64,000 nucleotides of DNA from Trifolium pratense (GCF_020283565.1 NC_060064.1:11552337-11616336); one strand, 5' to 3'; counted from the stretch's first letter, positions 25,035-37,840 are shown. Notes: generated by a model from the letters alone, not told the origin. Translations and numbers: made by a program.

Positions 25035-25744
25035 AGTCAGGATCCGTTGACACCAACTAGTTTGACACCAAATGTTACACCTCTCAATAACGTTTTAACC
25101 GATATAAATTTTATAAAATCCACCGTTGGATTGAAAGTTTACATCATATAGATCATTTGTGTAAAATTTCAAATAAATCCAAAATCATTTGATATGTTAT
25201 TGAGATACATCAAAATTAACGGTTTTTGTATTTTTTTAAATGCCGTTAATCTTTATGTGTCTCAATAGCATATCAAATGATTTTGGATTTGTCTGAAATT
25301 TTACACAAATGATCTATATGATGTAAACTTTCAATCCAACGGTGGATTTTATAAAATTTATATCGGTTAAAACGTTATTGAGAGGTGTAACATTTGGTGT
25401 CAAACTAGTTGGTGTCAACGGATCCTGACTCATATATATATATATATATATACACACACACTTTACGAGAATAATTTTATCATTTACCGAGGAAAAAAAA
25501 AGAATAACTTTATTTTTTGTTTTGGGTCAAGAATAACTTTATCATTTTAATATAACATGTATCTCATCATATAAATATTAAGTGCACACCAAACACAAGA
25601 TATGATAAAATAATGTTATCCTATTTCTTATCATATGTGCACCAAACACATGATAAGATATGTGTTTATCATGTTATTATCCTATCCTTATCCACCTCTC
25701 TATCCTATCATATCCATATCCTATCATGCGCACAAAACGAGCTC
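24374..25744. mobile_element. PIF/Harbinger (Tourist)-like element split by a palindromic MITE
   Basis: Left end GGGCCCATTTGGTGCGCTGG and right end ...TGCGCACAAAACGAGCTC form imperfect inverted repeats of about 24 bp, flanked by the trinucleotide TTA on each side (24371-24373, 25745-25747) as in Harbinger/Tourist elements. GATAGGATATG-type motifs repeat inside both arms. The interior is noncoding. Removing the 398-bp insertion leaves about 970 bp. Confidence 0.65.
25034..25431. mobile_element. 398-bp near-perfect palindromic MITE (copy 1) inside a (TA)n tract
   Basis: Ends GAGTCAGGATCCGTTGACAC and GTGTCAACGGATCCTGACTC are exact inverted repeats, and the pairing continues almost to the centre (about 25225), giving arms near 190 bp. 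Both flanks are (TA)n microsatellite. The same element recurs at 37911-38308, reverse-complemented and nearly identical. TA-flanked insertion suggests a mariner/Stowaway-like or Micron-like mechanism. Confidence 0.9.
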
Positions 25745-25747
25745 TTA

Positions 25748-26780
25748 CCACTTTGTTTATAAAAACAAGGAAAAAAAAAGGAAAATCAAGTTCGAAAAAA
25801 TGGGAAATCGAACTTCCTACCATTGACATTTCGATGCATTCACGCAATCAACACATCTGTGACTGTTGAATCGAGATAAAATTGTTAAAATTTCAATGTG
25901 TATTCAATATTTTTATTAAACAAAATTGTAAATATGTTTTGGACTGGACTTAAATCTAAACCGGCCTACTAGGCCCAAATCATTTCAACCTAAAGTAGGT
26001 TAGTTCTCAAAGTCACGAGCATACGATACTTCTAACAACCGACCATCGGAATCATGTCCCTTTAATGCAGATCAATGCATTAAATGTAAAAATTCTTTCT
26101 CTCATCAATCATCAATATCAAGGCTGTCAATTTTGTCCTCTCGTTAATAAATGTGTTTCCGCGCCAGGACGCGCGCACGCACACACTTCTTTCCTACAAC
26201 AACTCATATATCTATCTCTTTACTACAAACCTCTCACTTCACAGTTATATTCTTACTTGGACTTCAACGTGTCTTGTCGATACCCCATCTCAAACAACCT
26301 TATAGACACATCGTTTTCACCACCAACCATTCCTCTTTTATAAGGTAAGATCAAAATCTAAACCATTCAAATTCAATTTAACGACTATAACAGATTCACT
26401 AACCGCGAGAACGCGCCAAAATTTACCCGAGTCCATCATAACAATCTTACTTAATATCTTGTAAAAAAAATGATCTTAATATTAATAGCAAAGTAAAACT
26501 AATATTAACAATATAATTAACAAACAATTAACAAAATAATAATAATAATATAAGAAAATATGGTTTGGATATTAGAAAGACACATTTGCATGGTGCATAT
26601 AATCTCACACACACAACAACACTCACACACGTACACAACCAACACCAATAATCACCATTACCGCATCCTCCTCTATTTCTCTCTGGACAAACAAATTAAA
26701 AAAATAATAATAATAAAAAAAGACCGAAATATATAACAAAACCGAAACAAGGCTAACCCATATCTAACATATCTTCTTCA
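25748..26780. other. Intergenic DNA upstream of the kinase gene
   Basis: No gene seen. The short ORFs at 26065-26348 overlap in several frames. The 3' part is the promoter region for the kinase gene; the CT-rich stretch from about 26780 to 27039 is probably its noncoding first exon, ending at a GTGAGT donor (27040). Confidence 0.45.
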
Positions 26781-27843
26781 TCTTCCACCACCACCATCAT
26801 CATCACCTAATATACTTCCCAACCGCTCTTTTCTTCTCCTTCTCACAAACCCTAATTTCATTCATCACCATGCTTTCTTCCTTATAGTTTCTTTCACTCC
26901 AACAAACTCTTCACCTTTTTCTCAACATTACGCTTTTCACTCATTCTTCCAACGATCGTCACTTCCTTCGCTTTCTCTTTTCTTTTCTTCGTTAATCGCG
27001 TCCCGATCCTTCTCCTTTTGCAGCTCCACGCTTCGATCTGTGAGTTTTTTTTCGTTTTTCTTTCTTTTTTCGTTTTGTTTTGTGCGTAACATGCGTGTTT
27101 TTGTTTTTGGATTATCGTTTTTTTTTTGTGAATTTTTTCTCGATCGGTTTTGATTGTTGTTATCGATGAGACGGTTAATCAGTTTTTTTTAAATTTTTTT
27201 TTGGTATTTTTTGTTTTTTTTTTGTTTGTGTGATTTTTTTGGATGATCGGATTCATGATTGATGTTATTCGTTGAGTGTTGAATTGAAAAGTTGATTATG
27301 ATTCTGTGTTTTTGACGGGGTTGTTTTGATTGAAGCAATCGGTGGAATTTGCAGGTTGAAATTTGTGTATTTTGTTTAGGAGATGAAGGATTAGAATAAG
27401 AACTTGTTTGTTTTTGTTTTTTTTTGCTGTTAAATGGTTTAAACTATTGAGCTATTATGATAATGATAATATAGAAAGTTTGTGTTAAATTTGGAATGCA
27501 GAAAATGACAGATTTCTCTGTATGCTTTTAGGTACATTCTTTTTTTTTGTGGAGACTCAGACTATATAATTATATATTTTGAAAGTAACATTTTTGTTTC
27601 TCTTTGTATTTAATGTTTTTTCATTATGCTGCTTTCGTTATGTTGTTATCTGACGTCGAACTGAGGATTGCGCCATAGATATTTTTTTTAGGACTTTTTA
27701 GTGTGATGTGTAGATGCAGCTAAATATCTTTAGTTCATTTTGGAGGTTTCTCGAACAATGTCATTATCTCATTTGTGTATTTGTTTTTGGTTATTTTTGT
27801 TGCAGAGACTTTTTTGCTGTTTTTGAGTGCTATAAAGTGGGCT

Positions 27844-27876
27844 ATGATTTGAATGGGGAGAGGATGCCAGAGTTGA
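27844..27876 (+). promoter_or_regulatory. Two short uORFs before and across the kinase start codon
   Basis: The second 5' exon (from 27806, after a TTGTTGCAG acceptor) contains ATG ATT TGA (27844-27852). It is followed without a gap by ATG GGG AGA GGA TGC CAG AGT TGA (27853-27876), which overlaps the main start at 27864 in another frame. Ribosomes would have to leak past or reinitiate to make the kinase. Confidence 0.75.
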
Positions 27877-30800
27877 GAAGTGGAGCTAGAAGGTCAAAGC
27901 GGCTTGGAGATCTTCAGCCTGATCCACTACCTGCTGATCAAGGAGAGAATTGGGCAGAGCCTGCGCAGAACAGAACTAGGAGGAGAGTTGGAGGTGGAAG
28001 AGGAAGAGGTGGTAATGCCACAGGTTTAGGTAAAGGGTCTTCACCAGCTGTACCTACAAGACGAACTGCAGCTGGTAGAGGCCGCGGAGCAAGATTGATT
28101 GATTTGGATCCTGAACCTCGTGAGGTACTGCCAGAACCTGTTGCATTAAGGGCTCAGGAACCTGTTTACAATCAAGTAGAGGTAGTGGCCAATAATAACA
28201 TTTTGATGGAGGGTGGAAGTGGTGATAAAGCGGCAGCAGCTGAAGAGGAAGCAACCACAACCCCTGTCCCTGATAGGGTATCTTCTTTGTTGCGTGTTCT
28301 CTTGCATTGCCTTATCGCATTTCAAAATCTATTGCTGCAAATTTGTTTTAATGATGCGTTTATTACATTTATTACATTTCTTCCCTGCTTTAGCTGTTTT
28401 CCATTAATGTGTTGAAAATATAATAATTGACTGTTCTGGAATTTGAGATGGTAATGGAGATTTTGGTTTTGCATTTTATTATTATTGAAATAATGTTGAT
28501 GTTTTGGTTCACCAGTTCATCCATGAATGAGTTATTCTAGACTGCATTGCGGTTGTTTTTATTAACATCCAGTTAGGATAGATTTGGTTGTATCTTATTT
28601 TATATGAACTCTTATGTATGCAGGTACAAGTTGGTAACTCTCCTGTATATAAGACAGAAAGGAAGCTGGGTAAGGGTGGTTTCGGCCAAGTGTATGTTGG
28701 CAGAAGGGTTAGTGGTGGCTCTGATCGAGTAGGTCCTGATGCCATTGAGGTACTACTCAAACATTCAATCTCTCTCTCCCTCTCTCTCTCTCTCTGATCT
28801 AATGAAATATTAATAACACTGTGTGTGATGATACATTACCTTTCTCTGTTTAAAGGTTGCACTCAAGTTTGAGCATAGAAACAGTAAAGGTTGTAATTAT
28901 GGGCCTCCTTATGAGTGGCAAGTTTACAGGTATAAACAATCTATCCTTCATGTATGTAAAGGCTTACCATGTGCTTTAATTTTATTATTATATCCAATTC
29001 TCACTTTTGTATTTTTGGCATTGATAAGTACTCTGAATGGTTGCTATGGCATTCCTGGGGTTCATTACAAGGGTCGACAAGGAGATTTCTACATTTTGGT
29101 GAGATATGGCTTCCCTATATCAGCATATGTTGACTGACTCTGTATTCTAAAATAAAACAAATTATTTCAGGTGATGGACATACTCGGGCCCAGTCTTTGG
29201 GATGTATGGAATTCTCTTGGTCAATCGTAAGATTTGGACTCTCTTTTTCATTGCATAGGTTCACATTGGTATAACTGCAAATTCTTTGAGTTCATTCTAT
29301 TCTGGCTCCACTGAACTTTTTGCATCTTAACAGGATGTCGCCAAGTATGGCTGCTTGCATTGCAGTGGAGGCAATATCAATTCTTGAGAAGCTCCATTTG
29401 AAAGGGTAAATCCTTTTATTAGTTTTTCAGAGTCAACAATAATATTCCCATTTATTATGATTAAGTTATGGCTGATTGCTTTCTATAAATGAAACTTGTA
29501 TCATTAAATTAGGTTTGTGCATGGAGATGTAAAACCAGAAAACTTTTTGCTTGGTCAACCTGGAACGGCTGATGATAAGAAGTTATATCTTATTGATCTT
29601 GGTTTAGGTATGTTAATGTTGTCTTTTTAAGCCAGTCACGTTTCCACTAAGTTTATTTTTCTCTCTATATAACTTCAGATTTTAGTTATTTGGAGTTGTA
29701 CCATATTTTGATCGTGCATTAATGTCCATACCATGCACTGTCTTCAGCTTCTAAATGGAAGGATGCATCATCTGGTCAACACGTTGAATATGATCAGAGA
29801 CCTGATATATTCAGGTTTGTAAACATTGCGAGTTTAACATATCTTTTGTGTTTACACATTGACATATTGATAATATGCCTTTATGTGCAGGGGAACAATA
29901 AGGTATGCTAGTGTACATGCACATTTAGGTAGGACTGGCAGTCGAAGGGATGATCTCGAGTCACTGGCATACACATTGATATTTCTCATAAAAGGGAGAT
30001 TGCCGTGGCAGGGTTATCAGGTGTGTTTTGTAGTATGATAGTATCTCATCAAGTATAGATTATTGCTTGCTTCTAGAGATTTAATCTTATATGGTATGGT
30101 TCCTCTCTTTCCCCCCAATCTACAGGGTGACAATAAAAGTTTTCTTGTTTGTAAGAAAAAAATGTCCACTTCTGCGGAGTTGATGTGCTGCTTTTGTCCT
30201 GCTCCATTTAAGCTGTTCCTAGAAGCAGTTACTAACATGAGATTTGATGAGGAGCCAAATTATTCCAAGCTTATATCACTTTTTGACAGCTTGATCGAAC
30301 CATGCACTCCATTGAGACCTATTAGAATTGATGGAGCTTTGAAGGTTATTTTAGCTGTCTTTTGTGTTTATTTGAGTGTGTTAAGTGCCGTGTCTTTTCA
30401 TTGATTTTTATTTTTATTTCTCCAAAAGCTAAACCTTTTATTATATAGGTTGGTCAAAAGCGAGGAAGGATGCTTATAAATCTGGAAGAAGATGAACAGC
30501 CTAAGAAAAAAGTACGATTGGGGAGTCCTGCTACTCAGTGGATATCTGTTTATAATGCACGCCGTCCCATGAAGCAGAGGTAATTAATATTTTCTTTGTT
30601 GTTATAAGTTTCTTCTCCATGGTTTTGGTTATGATCTTTCCACCTTCATCTTTACTTTCATTTTCTGGCTCCAAAGATTGGGGCGTATCACTGCCATACT
30701 AAACCGATCTGCTTTGCCGAATGATGCATCACATTCCCCTCAAAGGATTTGTTTATTTTCCTCATCATTCAAAAGAACATTCCCCTGCATCTGCATCCGC

Positions 30801-33800
30801 ATCCGCATCAACCAATGCAGTATATGCTTAAGTATAGAAATAGAAATGTTAGACTCTTGCAAATGAGGCTGTACTACATGCTCATTTGTCACCTCCTTCG
30901 AGAGCACTGATGTATTCTCCATTTCTTTCCAACAAATATCTAGCAGGTTGGATTATTTGTTAGGAACCCAGGAAAGAGCATTGAGGAACTGATAGAAACA
31001 ATCAAACAAAATGATTTATTTTATTGATTACAAATAATAGTATATAAAATTGATTCTCCTCCATTAATTTTCCTTTTACAACTTGGCCACTGTAATTTTC
31101 CTTAATCCTATTAACACCAAACCATCCATCTCTTAATATACTAACCAATGATTCTAGTGATATAACCGTCTTGTAACTAACTATTGATATTCAGGAATAT
31201 ATCTAACATCTACTCATTTCTAAATTTGTTAACTAGTCAAATTGATGTACCGTACCTGTTCTTGAATTTATAGATTTTGATTGAACACCGTACTTATCTC
31301 CTGACAGTGCTCTCTATAAAAATAATTTCAACAAAATAACTGGTGGTAATTGATTGCCCACTGTATATTTGTATGTGTTGCTTATTCATTAAGTAGTCTC
31401 GTTATTTTGCTTGATTTAAGTAACACTTTCTTTGGTTGCAGATATCACTATAACGTAGCGGACAATAGGCTCCGGCAGCATGTAGACAAGGGTATTGAGG
31501 ATGGGCTGTATATAAGCTGTGTGGCCTCTTCATCAAGTTTGTGGGCCCTAATCATGGATGCAGGAACAGGTTTTTCTTCCCAGGTTTATGAGTTATCACC
31601 GGCCTTCCTGCACAAGGTTGGTTTCTTTCCTTGATATTTATATTTCATCTTCTATCAATCAAATCTTTATGAGTGGAGTAATTTATGCTTGGCTGCTGCT
31701 ATTTTGATGATCCCTCAGGATTGGATTATGGAGCAATGGGAGAAAAATTACTATATCAGTTCAATAGCTGGTGCAGTTAATGGCAGTTCCTTGGTTGTCA
31801 TGTCCAAAGGTTTGATCATTACACCCCTTTTGCAACATTTATAGTTTTATGACCTTACTAAATTGTTGTACCTTGCCTATCATTGTTGTACCTTACTAAA
31901 TTGTTTAGGTAGGACCTTACTAAATTGTTTAGGTAGGACCTTACTAAATTGTTGTACATTGCCTATCATTGTATTATTATTATTTATTTTTTTTGTTTTA
32001 TGGTTGCTATGCCATTTAAGCTGTCTGTAGAAGCACTTCAAAATGTAAGAGTACACTGCAAGTGTTTGCCATTTTAGATACCGATTTATAAATGCTACCT
32101 TGTATTAACACGGTTTTAACGAGACTCACAGGTGCAATCCGGGATTCGTTTAGTTCCTTCAAGAAGTCTGACCTAAGTTTTTTCCCTACTTGGCTTACAT
32201 AGACATTGTATACATTTCTATATAGAATTAGAAAATGATTTTAAAAGACAAGTTGATTCTCTCCATGTTCAATCTGCTTTCCTATAAACACATTCAATTT
32301 GTACCTAATCAGGCTGCTTAGGTTGGTAAATTTCATTTTGGAGACATGAGGCAGACTCTAACTCTTGACACAAACCTATGAGACAACACTTTCCTTGAAA
32401 ACAACTTATTTACCTATGAGACAACACTTACTTGAAAATAACTTATTTAGTTATAGAAGATGGCAAAAAATTCAAATTTGTTTTATTAGGGGGAGTTGCT
32501 TTCTTGACCTCGTTTAACTTCTCCGGGATGAGAAAAACAACTATTCTTTGATTCTAATGGTGGAATCCTTGGTGTGCAGGAACTCCTTATACACAGCAGT
32601 CCTACAAAGTGAGCGAATCATTTCCTTTCAAATGGATAAACAAGAAATGGAAAGAAGGGTTCCATGTTACCTCCATGACTACTGCTGGCAGTCGTTGGGG
32701 TGTTGTTATGTCCAGGAATGCTGGGTATTCTGATCAGGTATATATATAGTCTTTTTAACGTTGATTTTTGGCCATGTTCAATTATTTTAACACTGATATA
32801 CTTATATTTCATTTTGTGATTCAAGGTTGTGGAGCTTGACTTTTTGTATCCAAGTGAAGGAATCCATCGGCGATGGGAGAACAATTACCGGATTACTTCA
32901 ATGGCTGCTACTAATGATCAGGCAGCCTTCATACTAAGCATACCGAAACGCAAATTAGTTGATGAAACCCAAGAGACTTTACGGACATCTGCTTTCCCTA
33001 GCACCCATGTAAAGGTATTTTTGCATTTATTTTGCCCTATAATATGTTGAGATTTATGCAGTTTTAGAGGGAAAAATCCTCAGTCTTATGTGGTGTTCAA
33101 CTGCTATTCTCCCCCCTTTCTCTTTTCCGTCTCACACTATGAAGCTCTGACATGCCAAAAGAAGGGTGTGTCGCCGTGTCGGAGACCGACACATCTGACA
33201 TGTCGGATACCGCTACGACACATTATTTTAAATGACGGACACAGCCCAATTAAAACAAATTTTGAAATATTTTTTACCTTCATATATTCTACTTCCCCTC
33301 TATAAAAACAAAACTATTAAGTTTCCTTATTTTATTTTTTCTGTTTCTGAGTTGAGTTTGTGCGTCCACTTCACTTTCTCTTGTCGCCCAGGTATCATTT
33401 TGTTTTAGATAATTTTCCTTAATTGAAAGTACTCAGTTTGTTTTGTTGGATTTATGTCTTTTTTTGGTTGATTGAAAGTACTGAGTTTTTATATAAACAT
33501 AACTTTTGCTTCTCATTTTAGACTATTTATAAATGGTGCTCATAAATTGCTTTATTTTATTAATATATAAGATATATATAGCCATGTGTCCTATGTTTTT
33601 TACGTTGTCCCGTGTTGTGTCCTGTGTCCGAGTCCAGGCTTCATAGGTCTCACAACTTATTAACATAACTTTATTGTGTTTTTCTTTCTTTCTCCCTTCC
33701 ATTGTTATTTGTTACTTTAGTGGAGTATTGAAGTTGAGAATCTGATTGCTTATTGTTGAGAATGATCATTTATATCTCTTTCTGCAATTTGAAATCCTGA

Positions 33801-33967
33801 CTATTTTCAAGGCGAAAGTCTGAATTTTCTGCGGTGTTCTACTGCTATTATCTCTTTTGGGTTTCTCTCCTCACTAAGTATTAATATCCTACTCAATGAA
33901 TTTTCAGGAGAAATGGTCGAAGAATCTCTACATTGCCTCGATTTGTTACGGACGAACTGTTTGCTAG
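27864..33967 (+). CDS. MLK: MUT9-like / EL1-like nuclear protein kinase (CK1-type)
   Basis: Sixteen coding exons: 27864..28277, 28624..28749, 28856..28929, 29029..29098, 29171..29226, 29334..29405, 29513..29607, 29748..29814, 29891..30020, 30126..30344, 30449..30579, 31442..31616, 31719..31809, 32580..32737, 32826..33014, 33908..33967. All are GT-AG and in frame, giving 708 aa, the usual length of the plant MLK/PPK/AEL family. [14 protein letters not shown] opens a basic, Arg/Gly-rich nuclear tail. The CK1-type kinase domain starts near 147, with [11 protein letters not shown], catalytic Lys184 (VALKFEH), HGDVKPEN with Asp276, and DLG with Asp299. A long conserved C-terminal domain with Trp-rich repeats (about 450-705) follows. 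Family members phosphorylate histone H3 Thr3, H2A, cryptochromes, PIFs and hormone-pathway proteins in the nucleus. A noncoding first exon and 766-bp leader intron precede it, and two uORFs may limit translation. Which paralogue it is cannot be decided. Confidence 0.95.
31855..31985. repeat. Short tandem repeats in a kinase intron
   Basis: GACCTTACTAAATTGTTTAG-type units of about 26 bp and TTGTACCTTGCCTATCATTG units alternate several times in the intron after the exon ending at 31809. Confidence 0.7.
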
Positions 33968-35220
33968 CTTCTGCAGTGAACATTTGCTATATCCTTTTGG
34001 AAAGACAGGAGGATTTATGCGATAAAAGTGGGAATGGGTAGGTTTGTTTTTACCCCCAAACTCAGTCACTGCCAAAAAAGGTCTTCCCATATAAAATTTG
34101 ACGTTATAATTGTATAAAAAAGAAAAAGGGGAAACCGAAGCGTGCTATGCTGTGTGAGAGCGGAAGCAATTATTTGTTTGAATAGTGTAACATGTTAAAG
34201 GGGCTGGCTATTTTGGCCATCTTTCATGTGTGCTTTTAAAAAATTTACGATTTTTGTATGTATTGATAGAAATTCTTACCAACATCATTATCAACATAAA
34301 ATAATGAATTCTAAGCTATAATAGTTTCTAGATTTGAAGACTAATAATTCTCTACGGACCTTATCTAGTGGATATCCGTATTTACTATATGCACGACTTG
34401 TAATGACTAAAGGGCATTTTCTTTAAATAATCAGTGCACGATGCTCTCGTGAAAACGACTTGACTATCAGTGCATGAGTCACTTTGCAGCAGTTTTACTC
34501 TTCATTCTCTTTTGATCATTTACTAAGTTCAACATTTTTTTGTGCGACTCAGCTTTGTTAGAAGGTTGGGGGGTGCGAAAGAAATAGGCTACGTTGCAAA
34601 GGACTATTATTATCGTGAGTTTGTTTCGTGCTCTCCACAGTTTCTCCGTGCCATCTAAAATGATCAAAATTACCCCCTTGCTACCTAGGGAGTTGACTCA
34701 ATTCGCTGCTTGGATAACGAATGTTATAAAAATGTGACCCGTATAAGCCAATAAATCTACAAATGCATTTTTATGCGTGTTTTGTACGGGTTTGGATACT
34801 AGTTTTTCACAATAAGGTGTTCTCACTTGAGTCGCCCCCTTGCCAAACATTTTTAACTTTATTTTTAAAGGTCTTGTATATTACTTAAATATAAAGCAGC
34901 TTTAAACAAATAACATGTGGAAAACTCATTATTGCTTGATAAATGGTAATGTGTGTTCCGTCTTCGTGTGGTGTTTGTTTGATCTCCGTCTTCGTGCGGT
35001 GTTTGTTTGCTTTCTTATTTTTTACGGCGTTCGTTTGGTTGAGATTGACAGATTAACTTTGATCAACTATTGATTCAATCAATGAAAAAGTCATCAACGA
35101 TGAAGATCCGAAGACATGAGTATTTCGGTTACTTTTATTTTGTCACATTATTTGTAGGCTTAAGCATGCCGTTTTATGCTATTAACTTGGATGCTGTGAA
35201 TTTGTTCGTAGATTCATTTT
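33968..35220. other. Kinase 3' UTR and intergenic DNA with a Helitron-like 3' end
   Basis: The kinase 3' UTR comes first. CGTCTTCGTG(T/C)GGTGTTTGTTT repeats near 34960 and 34988. The text GTACGGG...GGATACTAG|T ending at 34802 matches the Helitron-like terminus at 42769. A TCTCTAC motif, typical of Helitron 5' ends, lies at 34355, but the base before it is T and not the expected A. No gene seen. Confidence 0.4.
34774..34802 (+). mobile_element. Helitron-like 3' terminus (weak hairpin plus CTAG)
   Basis: CGTGTTTTGTACGGGTTTGG followed by ATACTAG and T; the stem is degraded. It resembles the better-preserved end at 42741-42769. Confidence 0.4.
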
Positions 35221-36037
35221 TTACGTTTTTAGCGACATTGAATTTGTGCTTGTATCTGATGTATCTATCAATTTGAATGAATGAATATTTTATTTTAATA
35301 AAATAAATGCAGCTTTAAACAAAAAAAAATCGGGCTAAACGTAACCGAAGTACCAATAAATAAATCCATTATAATAGTATCATCAACTCTAAATATTGTT
35401 TTTCTGTCAAACAGGCTGATAACTAAAAACTTTCCCAGTACGGGCTTAGGCCCTCTTGAATGTAAAAAAATAAAATAAAAACTTTACCCGTAAAATAAAT
35501 AAGTTGGTGTTGGAATTCGAATTTCAATCCTAATTGAATTAATATTAAGCTATTTATAATTAAGTTATTTATTTTAAAATTAGGGATGACAATGGGTAGG
35601 GTATGGGTAGGGTACTATAGTATTCATCCCCATACCCGCAGTTTGAAAAAATACTTGTACCCATCCCCATACCCGCGTGGGTAACAACCTTTGTCCCCGT
35701 CCCCATACCCTATGGGTACCTAAGTACCCTATGGGTACCTAAGTACCCTATGGGTACCTAAGTACCCGTTACCCGTACCCGTTACCCGCATTTTTGCTAA
35801 AAATAAATCGATCGATTATAAAATATCATATCGTTTTAATATAATTAATTTTTTTTTTAAGATTTTAATGTCGACTCATGAAAATTATAAACAAAAACTT
35901 TACCAATCTCATGTTAAAGTTCATTTATTTGTTAACATATTTACATTGTGTTTGTATTATATTATAAATAAACAATTTTATTAAAAATGTGTAATAGTTT
36001 AATAGTTGTTGTATTTTTTTAAATTGATATACATATC

Positions 36038-36116
<79 letters not shown>

Positions 36117-36446
36117 TATGTGGGTATGGGGCGGGGTGGGTACTAAGGTACCCGTACCCGCACTCATACCCGTTCATTTTTGCGGGTAATTACCCATACC
36201 CGTACCCAAAATGCGGATTTTTACCCTACCCGTTATGGGTAATTTTTGCGTGTGCCCACTGGGTATGGTTCAAATTGCCATCCCTATTTAAAATGGAAGG
36301 AGTAGTATAATTTTTCATTTTTGACATCAAATCTAATTCATAATAGAAGACAGACGTCAAGTTTTAGCCTTGAAGATTGTATTTAAAAAAATGTTTGCAT
36401 AATCTCACCTTAGTAACAAATTGAGTAAACTGTTAAATACACCTCT
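35221..36446. repeat. Copy A of a tandem duplication (with a hAT insertion)
   Basis: Starts near TTAGCGACATTGAATTTGTG and runs to GAGTAAACTGTTAAATAC. It matches 36548-37054 almost base for base once the 706-bp hAT element and one 8-bp target copy are removed. Confidence 0.88.
35581..36286. mobile_element. hAT-type non-autonomous element with GGTACCC-rich interior
   Basis: Termini TAGGGATGACAATGGG and CAAATTGCCATCCCTA, 8-bp duplication TTTAAAAT on both sides (35573-35580, 36287-36294). The interior is filled with TACCCGTACCC-like subterminal repeats and a (TA)n tract (about 36041-36107), with no ORF. The site in copy B at 36900 is uninterrupted, confirming the boundaries. Confidence 0.93.
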
Positions 36447-36547
36447 GAAATTTGTAAATTCGTCAAATATCTCCTGAAATTTGTAAATAGGCAAATATCA
36501 ATGAAATTATAAAAAGTCAATCAAATTGTCCCTTGACACTACCATCC

Positions 36548-37054
36548 TTTACGGTTTTAACGACATTGAATTTGTGCTTGTATCTGATGTATCTATCAAT
36601 TTGAATGAATATTTTATTTTAGTAAAAAAAAAAGCAGCTTTAAACAAAAAAAAAAGTCGGGCTAAACGTAACCGAAATACCAATAAACAATCCATTATAA
36701 TAGTATCATCAACTCTAAATATTGTTTTTCTGTCAAACAGGCTGATAACTAAAAACTTTCCCGGTACGGGCTTAGGCCCTCTTGAATGTAAAAAAATAAA
36801 ATAAAAAATTTACCCGTAAAATAAATAAGTTGGTGTTGGAATTCAAATTTTAATCCTAATTGAATTATTATTAAACTATTTATAATTAAGTTATTTATTT
36901 TAAAATGGAAGGAGTAGTATAATTTTTCATTTTTGACATCAAATATAATTCATAATAGAAGACAAACATCAAGTTTTAGCCTTGAAGATTGTATTTAAAA
37001 AAATGTTTGCATAATCTCACCTTAGTAACAAATTGAGTAAACTATTAAATACAA
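36548..37054. repeat. Copy B of the tandem duplication (empty hAT site)
   Basis: Same sequence as copy A, with ATTTTAAAATGGAAGG reading straight through where copy A holds the hAT element. Between the copies (36447-36547) lies a stretch also found at 42771-42855. Confidence 0.88.
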
Positions 37055-37058
37055 CCCA

Positions 37059-37837
37059 AAATTTTAAAATCTATAATATGTAATAAGCCAGACTTATTTG
37101 TCTTTCTCTCTCCTCTCCTCATTCAACCTCATTCCCCACATTTAATGTTGATATACATTCAATAGCTCTCCAATTACTTTGAAAAATGACCATAATTACT
37201 TTGAAAAATAATAGCTGTCCAATTTTTTTCATAAACATTCAATATAGCTGTCCAATTTTTTCCATAAACATTCCCCCGTGCTGTCCAATTTTTTCCATAA
37301 ACATTCAATTTTTTATAATAAAATGGAATATGCCTTATATTCTTTTTTTTAAAACAGTAGTATTCTAATATGCCTTATTTCAAAAAGGAATGAAATATGC
37401 CTTATATTAAATTGCCTACTTAAAAAGGAAATAATTCATAATGAAATAATTCTAATTAATTAAAATATTCGATTTAAAAATAATAATAAAAATATTTCAT
37501 TTATTACTATTTCAACTTCAAATATTTTATTTTTTGACTAACTTCAAATAATTTTAAAAACCAATTTTTATTTATTTATTTATTTTTGTGGATGAAATGA
37601 TTTAAACAAAATGAAAAAACGTGAAAACAATATTTTATATTTTTTAAAAATGAATCATGGCTTGACCAAAAAAAAAAAAAGAATCATGGAATTTTCTTTT
37701 TTGAAAAAGATGTGATAATATATGAATGTTTTTGATTGTTGATGAATCATGTAATTTATTATTTTGACTAATTGGTCATATTTGATATTAATGATTTTAA
37801 TTTCATATTAAAGACAAAATTATTCATATCTCCATTT

Positions 37838-37840
<3 letters not shown>
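37059..37840. other. AT-rich noncoding DNA
   Basis: A [30 protein letters not shown] unit repeats three times around 37215-37315. No gene seen. Confidence 0.5.

Noticed and set aside
27714..27863. Kinase start at an upstream in-frame ATG
   Set aside because: The reading frame crosses a clear TTGTTGCAG acceptor at 27805, so the upstream part is intron; [10 protein letters not shown] is the conserved family start.
30063..30404. Separate gene in the kinase region
   Set aside because: It is the kinase exon at 30126-30344 with intron read-through on both sides.
34355..34802. Complete small Helitron from TCTCTAC to CTAG
   Set aside because: The 5' neighbour base is T, not A, and the 3' hairpin is weak; only the 3' end is reported, at low confidence.
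35070..35276. Hydrophobic 68-aa ORF
   Set aside because: Overlaps the start of a noncoding tandem duplication whose second copy does not keep the frame; no homology recognised.
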